Virus record (IMG/VR): IMGVR_UViG_3300008448_000662
Coordinates: 1-23,502 of that record
Strand: one strand, 5' to 3'
From: a virus
DNA length: 23,502 nucleotides
Position numbers and translations under genes: made by a program. A model generated the notes under the pieces. That model searched no databases. It saw nothing but the letters and a program-made list of their open reading frames with translations, and was not told where the DNA came from. Below, piece after piece: positions 15,065 to 23,502 of this stretch (within the stretch, counting starts at the first letter, position 1; every line of letters begins with the position of its first letter).

Positions 15065-16874
15065 AATTATCAGTTGTTGGGTCAGGAACCACGTTGTTGT
15101 TTATGTTATTTGTATTACTATAATTACTACCTTCACCAATTAATCTAAAAACAATTTCTCTATAAGGGTAATGTTTACCATTTAAAAATGGGTAATCAAC
15201 ACCAATACCTGACGAATCGACATAACCATAAGGATACAAATCTCTCCATATAAACGATTCTTCTTTATCAGAATAAAATGCGTAATCAGGAATTCCAACA
15301 ACGTTTTGGTTTGAACCTTCTTCTAAATAATCAGAAAACATTCTAATTGTTATTGGATTATGTGGTTTATAGTAATACCCTTTAGTACTGTTACCAAACG
15401 ACGCCGACGGTAACACCCCAATATTGAAATAATAAGGGTTAAATTTAAATTTATGATACATGTCGGAAATAACTCTTTCAACTTGTTCATAGTTATTCCA
15501 TTCACAATAATCACCATCAATTGTATCTCCAACTTTAAGTGGTTTAATATATGTAAATGGTCTATTAGGTATACCCAAAGGTGTTGTATAAGTATCTAAA
15601 GGTAAACCAACGTCCGAATTACCATTAGTGTTATCCCACCAAGAACTTGGTGTTCCCGCACTAAAAACAGCGGGCGGTATATTAAAACCCCAACCTTTTT
15701 TAAGTCCATAATAACCACCACTTGGATTTGACACACCAAAAGTCCAACCCATATACCCTTTCCATATAATCGTATAAAACAATTCTGTAAGAGGTCTATA
15801 ATGATTGTCTCTTAAACCCTTGATATCAATATCTTCATTAAAAGATAGGTTGTAAACCGTATTACCTTCTTTTACCGCAACTCTTGATTGTTTATTAGGT
15901 GAATACGCACCTTTTTGTCGTTTTTTTATTTTGTTAAATATTTGTTGTTCAAACCCCGATTTTGTTAAAACAGGATAATCCTCTTCAGTTATTATTTTAT
16001 GTTTTCTAACATAATACTCGGAGGTTGTTTCATTTTCATTATCTATATTTATTATTCTTTTAAACGTACCTGTCGTACCGTCATTAAATGTTGTCCCTGT
16101 GTATCCAACATCATAAACATTAAAGATATATTCACCGCTATCATAATATTCGTCACCTAAAGAATAAACTTGAAACTTATCCTCACCATTGTATTTAAAA
16201 CTTAATTTTACATATTCACCAACAGATAAACCATGAGGTGCGGGACATCTAAATGATATGACTAATTGACTTGTACTTGTCGTTCTTGAAATAACAAATG
16301 GTATACCATCTGAAACAGTCCAAGTTAAAACATTATTTGATTTACTATCAAACGCTGACATAAGTTGAGTTGTATTATTATCATAAGGATAACTCATATA
16401 TACACCCCAATTATAAGTTGTCGCACTTCGATTTTCAAAATAAACATGATAATTGTTAGATGAATCAGGTGTTGTATACCCCGATATATTATTATCAGGT
16501 CTCATAAAATCAAACTCATAAAATTGGGGAAGTCCAGAATACGATGGCGCCACACCTGTTGTTTCTTTACACGCTAACGAAGCCACATCTTCAACATTTA
16601 CAAAATATAATGAAGATGAAAATGGGTAATATTTTGTTTTCCCCAAATATTGATTCTCAAACAATAATGATAATTTACTAATTGGTCTAAAAACAGTACT
16701 TGATTGTCTTTCATCATCATATATTTGTTCTAATTGAATTGTAATTGTTCTATCAAATTCAATGTTTTCTTTGGCAGTTTGTACTAACGGTACTTGGAAC
16801 AATAAGTTTGTGTTCGTTGCCGACTTATATCTTAAAGACCCTAAAACTACTCTATTTTCAATTCTACTACTCAT
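15057..16874 (-). CDS. Unknown large tail/baseplate structural protein (605 aa)
   Basis: I cannot name a family for the whole protein. The N-terminal 100 residues look like a beta-sandwich (IENRVVLGSLRYKS, LFQVPLVQTAKENIEFDRTI). CPAPHGLSVGEYVKL at 210-224 matches the HGLxxGDxVxL strand-turn pattern common in phage fibre and tail proteins. After a basic stretch (FNKIKKRQKGAYSPNKQSRV, about 313-332) comes LRDNHYRPLTELFYTIIWKG and a Gly/Trp-rich segment. Codons are like those of the neighbours. The ATG overlaps the stop of the 1712-residue gene by one base. This packing next to a probable wedge component suggests a baseplate part. Confidence 0.6.
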   Translation of the reverse strand: MSSRIENRVVLGSLRYKSATNTNLLFQVPLVQTAKENIEFDRTITIQLEQIYDDERQSSTVFRPISKLSLLFENQYLGKTKYYPFSSSLYFVNVEDVASLACKETTGVAPSYSGLPQFYEFDFMRPDNNISGYTTPDSSNNYHVYFENRSATTYNWGVYMSYPYDNNTTQLMSAFDSKSNNVLTWTVSDGIPFVISRTTSTSQLVISFRCPAPHGLSVGEYVKLSFKYNGEDKFQVYSLGDEYYDSGEYIFNVYDVGYTGTTFNDGTTGTFKRIINIDNENETTSEYYVRKHKIITEEDYPVLTKSGFEQQIFNKIKKRQKGAYSPNKQSRVAVKEGNTVYNLSFNEDIDIKGLRDNHYRPLTELFYTIIWKGYMGWTFGVSNPSGGYYGLKKGWGFNIPPAVFSAGTPSSWWDNTNGNSDVGLPLDTYTTPLGIPNRPFTYIKPLKVGDTIDGDYCEWNNYEQVERVISDMYHKFKFNPYYFNIGVLPSASFGNSTKGYYYKPHNPITIRMFSDYLEEGSNQNVVGIPDYAFYSDKEESFIWRDLYPYGYVDSSGIGVDYPFLNGKHYPYREIVFRLIGEGSNYSNTNNINNNVVPDPTTDNCE

Positions 16875-19800
16875 TAATCAAATTTTTCAAAATCTAACCA
16901 TTGTCTACCAAATTTATCAAAAGCCGAAGCTCCTTTCTTTAATCCAAAATAGAAATGAAATGGTGCACCCACTGTAATAACTCTATTTGGATAAGTGTTT
17001 TGATTCCAATCACTAATATTTGCCGATATTTTACCTGTACTATCTACTGAATAAATATAACCTTTAAAAAAGTCAGTCTGTGATTGGTTATTTGTCCTAA
17101 AATACCTACAACTAGATAATAACCTATCCATTGATTGGTATTTAAAACTTAAAAATTGTACCCCATTTAATTTATCGGCAAACCATTCGTTCTTCTGTGA
17201 ACCAAAAATATTATTGTCATCTGACGACTCATTATCTTTAATTTCCCATTGATAAAACGGTACTTCTTGTGTTTTAACAGGTATATTACCAAACGCACAA
17301 TCCGAAAGAGATACAGGTCCACCTCCAAAATATATTGTTCTTTTAGGTGAAATAAAATCTCTAAATTCAGTGTTAGAACTAAAAAATATTCCAAAAACAT
17401 TATCTTTATCACCTAAATTTTGAACTATATCAGTATCTTTGTAAGTTGTCGGGTCAAATGCAACAACACCAAATTCACTATTTATTGAGTTCATTTGAGC
17501 ATAATCACCATCAATCATATCATTTTTACGACTAAAGAAATTATTAACACTAACGGCAAATATATTTTGTAATAAACTCCTACCTGTTAATCTGTTCAAC
17601 ATAAATTGGTTCAACAATTCACTCACATCATTAAATGTTGTACTATTTAATTTATTTGCAACATAACCATCAAAATCGTCAGTCATTGACATTTCTTGAA
17701 CAAAATAGTCTCTCGGCCCTAAATCCATAACCGTTGTTGGGTACATCAAATTCCTTGCATTACCTTCAGTTGATATACTTTTAACGCCTACAAATTTGTT
17801 AGTGTTAGAATATGCTGCCGACCTGTAATAAAAATTATTGACTGTTGTATCCCTATAGATTACGTTATCACAATAATCGTATACAGGGTTTAATTCTTTA
17901 TCAAATGTTGTTTCATTTTTAAATGGAAAAGCAAATAACGTACCGTTAATCCAATTGTTAGTAAACGTATGTCCAAAAACATTTCTACACGCAGCAAAAT
18001 TATAAATCAAACGAGCTCTCCATTCAACTAATAACTCAGTATCTTTAAGTATGGATAGTAAAGGTACTGTTACAAAAACATAACATCCATTTCTCATTAT
18101 CAAGTCACCGTTAATGCCATTTTGCCAACATTTATCATTTTTTTGACGTATGTTAGTAACACCCTCATTGGTGTAATAACAAGAAAATGGTGCTAAATTA
18201 TTACACGATAATGAGTCTAACACTGGGCTATTTTTAAACCCATCTTCAAATGACCCTGAATCAGAAACACCTGAATTATATGGTGGGTTAGCGTTTCCTC
18301 CCGCATCATCAATTAAATAAATTTCAAATCCTGGGTTAGCATGTAATGGTCTATAATAATCATTATTTGGGTCAGGTTTAAAATCAAATGTTGAGGTCGG
18401 TAATCTATCAGACCTCATAACTATATTTGGTGAAACATTTATTGAGTACCCAGCAGTATATCTTGGGCAATAATAACGTGTATTAGCACAAGCGGCGTCA
18501 CCCTCCTTTTTACATTTACCGTTAGATGGGTCTAGGATAGTTACATAATAAATACTTAAAAAACTACCTCCTTCAATATTTTCATACTTATAATAACGTC
18601 TTTTATTTAATTCCAAAGAATATGGGGTTGGTGCATATGCTTTACAACCAGATTGTTCATACTCACTACTCCATTCAATTAAATATTGATTGTTGGGTCC
18701 TGAAGTTTGATTAGTATTGTAATTTGGATAACCAACTTTTAAACCAAGATTAAGTTCATTTTGGGTACCCGCAGCCCCATTGTTATCTGGATTATTATTA
18801 TCAACTTTAGAGTAGTAGTTAGTTAATTGAGTTGTAAACCCTGACATATCACTAGGTAAAAATTGATATGATGGATAAAATAATTTATGACCTGAATACG
18901 TATCAGATGTTGTATTATTACCAATATGTTGAGTGTTACGTGGTCCTCCTTGAATTGGGATATTTAATTTATATTGACCTTCAACTATAACATTACCAAA
19001 ACTGTTATATCCAAATATTTTACTCAAATCATATTCACAAGTAGTTCTAGTCGAATTTGGGTCAACACCTCTAACTAAAAACACTACATACTGTTTAGGG
19101 TTATTTTCAAATACAGCGGTTGGTTTATAATAATCTCTATCAACACATAAACAACTTCCTTTATACCGTTTAATCCTATTAATATAAAATGTATTTTCTA
19201 AATATCTTGACCTTAAAGAATTATCTAATTGTGTTGATGACTTTAAAATATAATCACTATATGTCATAGCGGTAATAACTTGAAAATACTCGACATCCAT
19301 AGGAAACTGATGAAACATAGTACCATTAATTGATGTACCTGTTAAATTATATATTGTAGTATAGTTACCTCCTTGCCCAATACCATTAGGGTTTGCCCAA
19401 GTAACAGTAACAGGTGTTGTTGTCGCACTTTGTAGTAATGAAGTCCCTGTTATACTATTTAATCCAAAATCATTTGCCGTCGCACCTGTAAAATTAATGT
19501 CATTTGACATTGTTGAATCCTGAAACGTAACCATTTGTCCCTGAACAAAACTACTACCAACTCCGTCTTGTACAACGATAGCCAACACATTATCTAAGTG
19601 TGATGATGTACCTAATGGTAATGAGGTTAACGGTGTTGATGGGCTATTTAAATCTTTTGCGAATCTAACTTTAATTTGATTAGTACCTTTACCTCCATTT
19701 TGGAATAAAATTCCCGTATTATATGAAATATTTGGAACTGTCTGTTCAAAATATTTTGCTTTAACGTTGAATAGGTTTATTCTTTCAGGCAATGGTAAAT

Positions 19801-22012
19801 CCGTACTAAATGCCCTCCAATTTCTAATTTCAACAGTAACTTCATCATCTTCTTCTTTTTCTTCAATAGTCGTATATGGCGTTATTTGATTACAAGTATT
19901 AGATTCATAATTAAAACTATTACATAAACAGGTTGTTCCAACACCAGGACCAATAGTACCCTGTGCAGGTATTCCAACGCCAGACATTAATTCGGTTATT
20001 GGTTGAGGATATGTACCACCACCAATTGAGTTAGGTTGATATAATCCACCATTAGTATATGGTGTTAATAACGCGGTTCCTTTATCGTTTTGAGGTATTT
20101 GATTATTAGTGGTACCTTCACCCGCAAATGAATCAACCGCAACCGCAATATTTTGTGGTGTCCCTTCAGCACAATTACATAACTCACAATCAGGGTAAGT
20201 GAAGTTAGGGATACTAAAGTTTTTAAAATATTTTTTAATTTTTTGTATTTTGATAACCGCAAGAGTACAAACACCTGCCAATGCAATATATGCAAGAGCT
20301 TCTAATATAAATATTGCCGCCAACCCAGGAGCACCTGGGGGAACAAAAGCACCATACGCAGACGCTCCTTTAAGATATGCCTGATATAAATAACTCGCAC
20401 CTAAAGCTGCGATAAAAGGTTGTAAAATAACATTAACAATAAATGATAATATGTGAACTAGTACTATTATGACTGAAAGTACTATGTATAAAACTATCAT
20501 AACAATCGTGAATAATATAAAAATTATATCAGTTCTTTTTTGTGCATCATTAGATGGGAATTTATTATTTTCACTTTCACATTGTTCATCAAGTATGTTT
20601 TTAATTGAAATATACTTACGTTTATTTAATCCATACCTATATTGAGTTATTAAATTTGAAATAGTATATATTTTATTGTATTGGAATTCATAAAATTTAT
20701 CTTCACAATTTATTGCGGTTTCAATCATACTAAGTCCCACGGTAGTACCCGTATCGCCATAATCGTTCCAATCTAAACTAAACGCATATGATTTTCTTTC
20801 TGCGTTTTGGTCAGTTACATTACCTTCGTCATCATGACCATATTCTCTAACATTAGGTACTAAATAAACCGCTCGTTTAATTGGTGCGGATAAACCTGGA
20901 GGTTGGTTCCATTTTATTTTAAATCTATATTTACCCTTAGTTGGTATACCCTTAGTTGGGTCGGCTGAAATTATTTGCTCACCATATTCGTTAGTAATCA
21001 CGTAGTCAAGGTTCATTGGTAAATCAATTAACCAAACACCGTCTTCATCAATAACCTGACCTCCGCCTTGTAAATTATATAATTCCAATATAGGTCTACC
21101 GTCTTCATCAAAATCAATTGTTTGTCTAATAGATAATATTTCGCCAGGACCTGCAGCTAATGAACATAATTCACCTAATTTTTTATTTGGTTTACAATTC
21201 TCTTTTATCGCTACTTCATCAATCGTTGAAATGATTGACCCCATGAATACAGCAGTGGGTTCAATAACTATATTAGCCTCTTCACTAATATCAAAGTCCG
21301 TTCTTGTAATACCAATACTACATAATTCGGTTTCCCCCCATAATGATACTACTTCAATATTTCTATTAAAAGAGATAATTTGAGGTAAAGTGTCAAGATT
21401 ATTTGAAGATTTAAATTTATTTTTGTCAACCATGTCTTCAGTCGCAACACCCATTCTAATTAAATCATTAGGTGTTAATGAAAATTCACCAATATCGGAT
21501 AAATCAATATCTACAAATATTGTTTGTTGTCCGATAGGAACCCCAAATATCATGTAATCACCACTTTCATTTGTTGTTGTGGTATATTTATAATATTTGT
21601 CATAAACCTCAATTAATATCGGGTCTTTAAGTACATCTTCTTTATCGAAAAAAGTACCTGTTGGGACATGGTTTAAGTGTTGTTGTTTGTAAGGTAATAA
21701 ATTATATCTATAACCTTCATCATTAATATTAGCGATTGTTTTATATGGATATACCTCAGTAATTAAAGGGTTAAAAGAATCTTCATCACTCAATGGTACA
21801 AATACCGAAATTTTAACATTAGGTAATCCAAAACCGTTATTTACACTAACTCTACCAACTACTACTCCGTAGTCCGAACATTGTCTTGTATAAATTTGGT
21901 CTTGTAATATTTTTAACGATAATATTTCAAGATATTCAAACTCTTGGTCAATTGCTACAGTTATTGATTTGTCTATTCCAGGTGTTGTTCTTATTCTATA
22001 AGAATTTGACAT
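16874..22012 (-). CDS. Giant tail/baseplate protein with carboxypeptidase-regulatory-like N-terminus and hydrophobic segment (1712 aa)
   Basis: Residues 48-75 (YGVVVGRVSVNNGFGLPNVK onward) and 146-170 (TNESGDYMIFGVPIGQQTIF) are the two ends of a carboxypeptidase-regulatory-like (transthyretin-type) beta fold, separated by about 70 inserted residues. Residues about 494-588 are strongly hydrophobic: IIFILFTIVMIVLYIVLSVI and what follows make one or two membrane-spanning helices, and AAIFILEALAYIALAGVCTL another. A Cys motif (CELCNC, 609-614) follows. The remaining 1100 residues are beta-rich, Asn/Tyr-rich and contain scattered Cys. The protein starts 70 nt after the gp6/J-like gene and is the largest in the window. 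Position and size suggest a wedge or central baseplate protein, but I see no match to T4 gp7, gp10 or a tape measure. A membrane-active part used in DNA delivery is one possibility. Confidence 0.6.
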   Translation of the reverse strand: MSNSYRIRTTPGIDKSITVAIDQEFEYLEILSLKILQDQIYTRQCSDYGVVVGRVSVNNGFGLPNVKISVFVPLSDEDSFNPLITEVYPYKTIANINDEGYRYNLLPYKQQHLNHVPTGTFFDKEDVLKDPILIEVYDKYYKYTTTTNESGDYMIFGVPIGQQTIFVDIDLSDIGEFSLTPNDLIRMGVATEDMVDKNKFKSSNNLDTLPQIISFNRNIEVVSLWGETELCSIGITRTDFDISEEANIVIEPTAVFMGSIISTIDEVAIKENCKPNKKLGELCSLAAGPGEILSIRQTIDFDEDGRPILELYNLQGGGQVIDEDGVWLIDLPMNLDYVITNEYGEQIISADPTKGIPTKGKYRFKIKWNQPPGLSAPIKRAVYLVPNVREYGHDDEGNVTDQNAERKSYAFSLDWNDYGDTGTTVGLSMIETAINCEDKFYEFQYNKIYTISNLITQYRYGLNKRKYISIKNILDEQCESENNKFPSNDAQKRTDIIFILFTIVMIVLYIVLSVIIVLVHILSFIVNVILQPFIAALGASYLYQAYLKGASAYGAFVPPGAPGLAAIFILEALAYIALAGVCTLAVIKIQKIKKYFKNFSIPNFTYPDCELCNCAEGTPQNIAVAVDSFAGEGTTNNQIPQNDKGTALLTPYTNGGLYQPNSIGGGTYPQPITELMSGVGIPAQGTIGPGVGTTCLCNSFNYESNTCNQITPYTTIEEKEEDDEVTVEIRNWRAFSTDLPLPERINLFNVKAKYFEQTVPNISYNTGILFQNGGKGTNQIKVRFAKDLNSPSTPLTSLPLGTSSHLDNVLAIVVQDGVGSSFVQGQMVTFQDSTMSNDINFTGATANDFGLNSITGTSLLQSATTTPVTVTWANPNGIGQGGNYTTIYNLTGTSINGTMFHQFPMDVEYFQVITAMTYSDYILKSSTQLDNSLRSRYLENTFYINRIKRYKGSCLCVDRDYYKPTAVFENNPKQYVVFLVRGVDPNSTRTTCEYDLSKIFGYNSFGNVIVEGQYKLNIPIQGGPRNTQHIGNNTTSDTYSGHKLFYPSYQFLPSDMSGFTTQLTNYYSKVDNNNPDNNGAAGTQNELNLGLKVGYPNYNTNQTSGPNNQYLIEWSSEYEQSGCKAYAPTPYSLELNKRRYYKYENIEGGSFLSIYYVTILDPSNGKCKKEGDAACANTRYYCPRYTAGYSINVSPNIVMRSDRLPTSTFDFKPDPNNDYYRPLHANPGFEIYLIDDAGGNANPPYNSGVSDSGSFEDGFKNSPVLDSLSCNNLAPFSCYYTNEGVTNIRQKNDKCWQNGINGDLIMRNGCYVFVTVPLLSILKDTELLVEWRARLIYNFAACRNVFGHTFTNNWINGTLFAFPFKNETTFDKELNPVYDYCDNVIYRDTTVNNFYYRSAAYSNTNKFVGVKSISTEGNARNLMYPTTVMDLGPRDYFVQEMSMTDDFDGYVANKLNSTTFNDVSELLNQFMLNRLTGRSLLQNIFAVSVNNFFSRKNDMIDGDYAQMNSINSEFGVVAFDPTTYKDTDIVQNLGDKDNVFGIFFSSNTEFRDFISPKRTIYFGGGPVSLSDCAFGNIPVKTQEVPFYQWEIKDNESSDDNNIFGSQKNEWFADKLNGVQFLSFKYQSMDRLLSSCRYFRTNNQSQTDFFKGYIYSVDSTGKISANISDWNQNTYPNRVITVGAPFHFYFGLKKGASAFDKFGRQWLDFEKFD
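20249..20533 (-). other. Predicted membrane-spanning segment inside the 1712-aa structural protein
   Basis: This stretch encodes residues 494-588: a block of about 40 almost uncharged Ile/Val/Leu/Phe residues, a short Gly/Ala/Pro-rich loop (FVPPGAPG), and a second hydrophobic block of about 25 residues ended by the basic KIQKIKKYFKN. The pattern is that of two or three transmembrane helices with a positive flank. Nothing comparable occurs elsewhere in the window. Confidence 0.75.
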
Positions 22013-22082
22013 AATAATCTTTTTAAATAAATAGTTTATATACTATTTTTAAAAATAGATGATTATGTTTAAAAATAAATTA
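22013..22082 (-). promoter_or_regulatory. 70-nt AT-rich spacer with inverted repeats
   Basis: This is the longest gap in the window, between the gp6/J-like stop and the 1712-residue gene. It contains a perfect 16-nt palindrome, CTATTTTTAAAAATAG, at 22043-22058, and an overlapping inverted repeat with arms ATAGT (22031-22035) and ACTAT (22042-22046). The two share bases, so only one hairpin can form at a time. Neither is GC-rich nor followed by a U-run in the minus direction, so this is not a convincing terminator. It may be an operator, an mRNA processing site or a weak promoter region. Confidence 0.3.
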
Positions 22083-23502
22083 TCAACTGTAAGCAACAGT
22101 ACTTAAATTTTTGACTCTAACGTTTATATCTTTATTAGGGTATCTAACTTGGTACGTTTGGTTAGGGTCGGCAAATATGGTATCATCAATTAATTTTATT
22201 TCTTTAGTTTCGCTATTAGCATATTCTTGCGATGTTTGTGATGAAGAATATTGTCCCCCAACTTTGTTAAATACTTTGATATCAGAAAGACTTATTATTC
22301 CATTTTCACTTTGGATTATCCTTCTTATTTCCGATATATTAATGTTTTGTCCCATCTGTCTATTACTAGGACTCATATAATCAGAAACCAAATTTACCAC
22401 TTGTGCTATTACCGCACCTTGTGTTTGACTATTATCTAATACAACATCAATATTAAAACTTAAATCAATAACATTACCTGATTGTATTGAGATATAGTCA
22501 TTAATCATTCTATAGTTAGAAAGAAAATTGGCAATATTACTTTTCAAAGTATTTGATACTATTTCTGTCAAACTTCCTGATTCATCGTATGCTAAAATTT
22601 GTATAATAATTTTGTTATTGTTTTCCGTAATCGCCACTTTAGCTGGTGCTCCGAATTGTGACGGCATTGTTCTGATTAATGAATCGTAATCATTAACAGT
22701 TACCGCTCTTTTTTGTGCCGAAAAATTAAACCCTACCAAATTTCTAACCTCTTCAACTGTTGGGTAATTAGCACCACCAATTGCCGCGGTTACGTTATTA
22801 CAACTTAATGAATTAACGACGGTTGTATTTGTTGATTCTGATGGACCATTCACAAAGAAAGAAACCGTACCAATTTGAGTAATAACTCCAACACCAACGT
22901 TTGTTCCTGTACCACCACCAACTCTATATTGAATGAATAACGTTGAATTTCCTTTCAGTGTACTACCTAACGCAAAGTTGTTAGAATACTTATATAAATC
23001 CAATTTAAACCCGTTTTTAGCAAATTCTTTTAATTGTTCATCCGCTGATTGACTACCACCACCAAATGTTATTTTTAAGAACCCTTCAGGTGTAAATTCT
23101 GAAATAAATTTATTACTTGTTTGTATGTATTTACCAACTTTAATACCAGGTCTATCTGAAACTTTAGTTGGGTCTTCAATAAAAACTCTATCTTCGGCTA
23201 ACGCACTAACTTCATACCATCTATTATCTAAACCTAAAAACTCTTGAGGTGTTGGGACATTACTATATTGTGTACCATCTTTTAATAATACACTTGTAAC
23301 ACCTAAGACATTTTTATCAGGTAAAAACATTTCAAAAAATGGTTTAACTTCATTTGGTGTCACAACTTTTTTAAAGACTTTTGTAAGACCATTAACAACG
23401 GTTTCTCGTTTAACAATAGTGTAATTTTCTAACTTGTTATCTGAATTAAAATTAGGTATCTTTAATCTATTAGGATAACCTTCGGAATTAGTAGGTGACG
23501 CA
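22083..23502 (-). CDS. Baseplate wedge protein, T4 gp6 / P2 gpJ-like (5' end outside the window)
   Basis: The frame is open to the right edge. Upstream of an internal GTG at 23363 I read 46 further codons (starting SPTNSEGYPNRLKIPNF), so that GTG is not the true start. Visible length is 472 residues. The C-terminal half carries the gp6/J signature: TVEEVRNLVGFNFSAQKRAV then NDYDSLIRTMPSQFG (about 248-284), then IANFLSNYRMINDYISI (about 323-339) and LSFNIDVVLD. In T4, gp6 dimers form the ring of wedges that encircles the baseplate hub and drives the switch to contraction. T4 gp6 is about 660 residues, so roughly 190 N-terminal residues would be missing if lengths match. A contractile injection system homologue is the alternative, but the neighbours favour a phage. 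Confidence 0.85.
   Translation of the reverse strand, partial: ASPTNSEGYPNRLKIPNFNSDNKLENYTIVKRETVVNGLTKVFKKVVTPNEVKPFFEMFLPDKNVLGVTSVLLKDGTQYSNVPTPQEFLGLDNRWYEVSALAEDRVFIEDPTKVSDRPGIKVGKYIQTSNKFISEFTPEGFLKITFGGGSQSADEQLKEFAKNGFKLDLYKYSNNFALGSTLKGNSTLFIQYRVGGGTGTNVGVGVITQIGTVSFFVNGPSESTNTTVVNSLSCNNVTAAIGGANYPTVEEVRNLVGFNFSAQKRAVTVNDYDSLIRTMPSQFGAPAKVAITENNNKIIIQILAYDESGSLTEIVSNTLKSNIANFLSNYRMINDYISIQSGNVIDLSFNIDVVLDNSQTQGAVIAQVVNLVSDYMSPSNRQMGQNINISEIRRIIQSENGIISLSDIKVFNKVGGQYSSSQTSQEYANSETKEIKLIDDTIFADPNQTYQVRYPNKDINVRVKNLSTVAYS

Noticed and set aside
23361-23363. GTG as start of the gp6/J-like gene
   Set aside because: The same frame is open to the window edge with 46 more plausible codons, so the true start lies outside.
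8855-23502. Extracellular contractile injection system or type VI secretion locus instead of a phage
   Set aside because: No sheath, tube, ClpV-like ATPase or effector gene is in view, while a RuvC-like nuclease, phage fibre motifs and a gp6-type wedge protein are; it cannot be fully excluded without flanking sequence.

Overview
The window is a low-GC, almost gapless block of eleven genes. All lie on the minus strand and read from the right edge towards the left. It looks like part of the late structural region of a tailed phage with a contractile, T4-like tail, either free or integrated. The phage call rests on two genes. The gene cut by the right edge has the C-terminal signature of the T4 gp6 / P2 gpJ baseplate wedge family. 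The 1119-residue gene further along contains a stretch that reads like P2 tail protein I. SprB-type repeats, familiar from Bacteroidota gliding adhesins, together with A/T-rich leaders lacking Shine-Dalgarno motifs before every start, suggest a host in the Bacteroidota, probably Flavobacteriia-like. The host is inferred, not shown.

In transcription order (right to left): (1) a gp6/J-like baseplate wedge protein, 5' end outside the window; (2) a 1712-residue tail or baseplate protein with a carboxypeptidase-regulatory-like N-terminal fold and an unexpected hydrophobic segment; (3) four unassigned structural proteins of 605, 271, 390 (with a PKD-like domain) and 281 residues; (4) the 1119-residue gpI-like protein; (5) a 962-residue protein with seven SprB/Ig-like repeats, a probable adhesion fibre; (6) a 175-residue unknown; (7) a 332-residue GT-A glycosyltransferase; (8) a 491-residue fibre with SprB-like repeats and Thr-rich linkers; (9) an 824-residue fibre with a Pro-Thr repeat and poly-Thr linkers between the two halves of what looks like a phage tail-fibre N-terminal domain; (10) a RuvC-like nuclease cut by the left edge.

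Neighbouring genes overlap by 1 or 8 nt or are 4-25 nt apart. The exceptions are gaps of 60 nt before the glycosyltransferase and 70 nt before the 1712-residue gene. This suggests one polycistronic late transcript joined by translational coupling. No tRNA, rRNA, CRISPR array, insertion sequence, strong terminator or clear promoter is visible, and no stretch over 300 nt lacks a gene.

The most interesting feature is the glycosyltransferase between the adhesin-like genes. Its motifs recall the plant Hyp-arabinosyltransferase / Ser-galactosyltransferase families, and the Pro-Thr and poly-Thr linkers of the next two gene products would be natural substrates. This points to a possible tail-fibre glycosylation system, which is a hypothesis.
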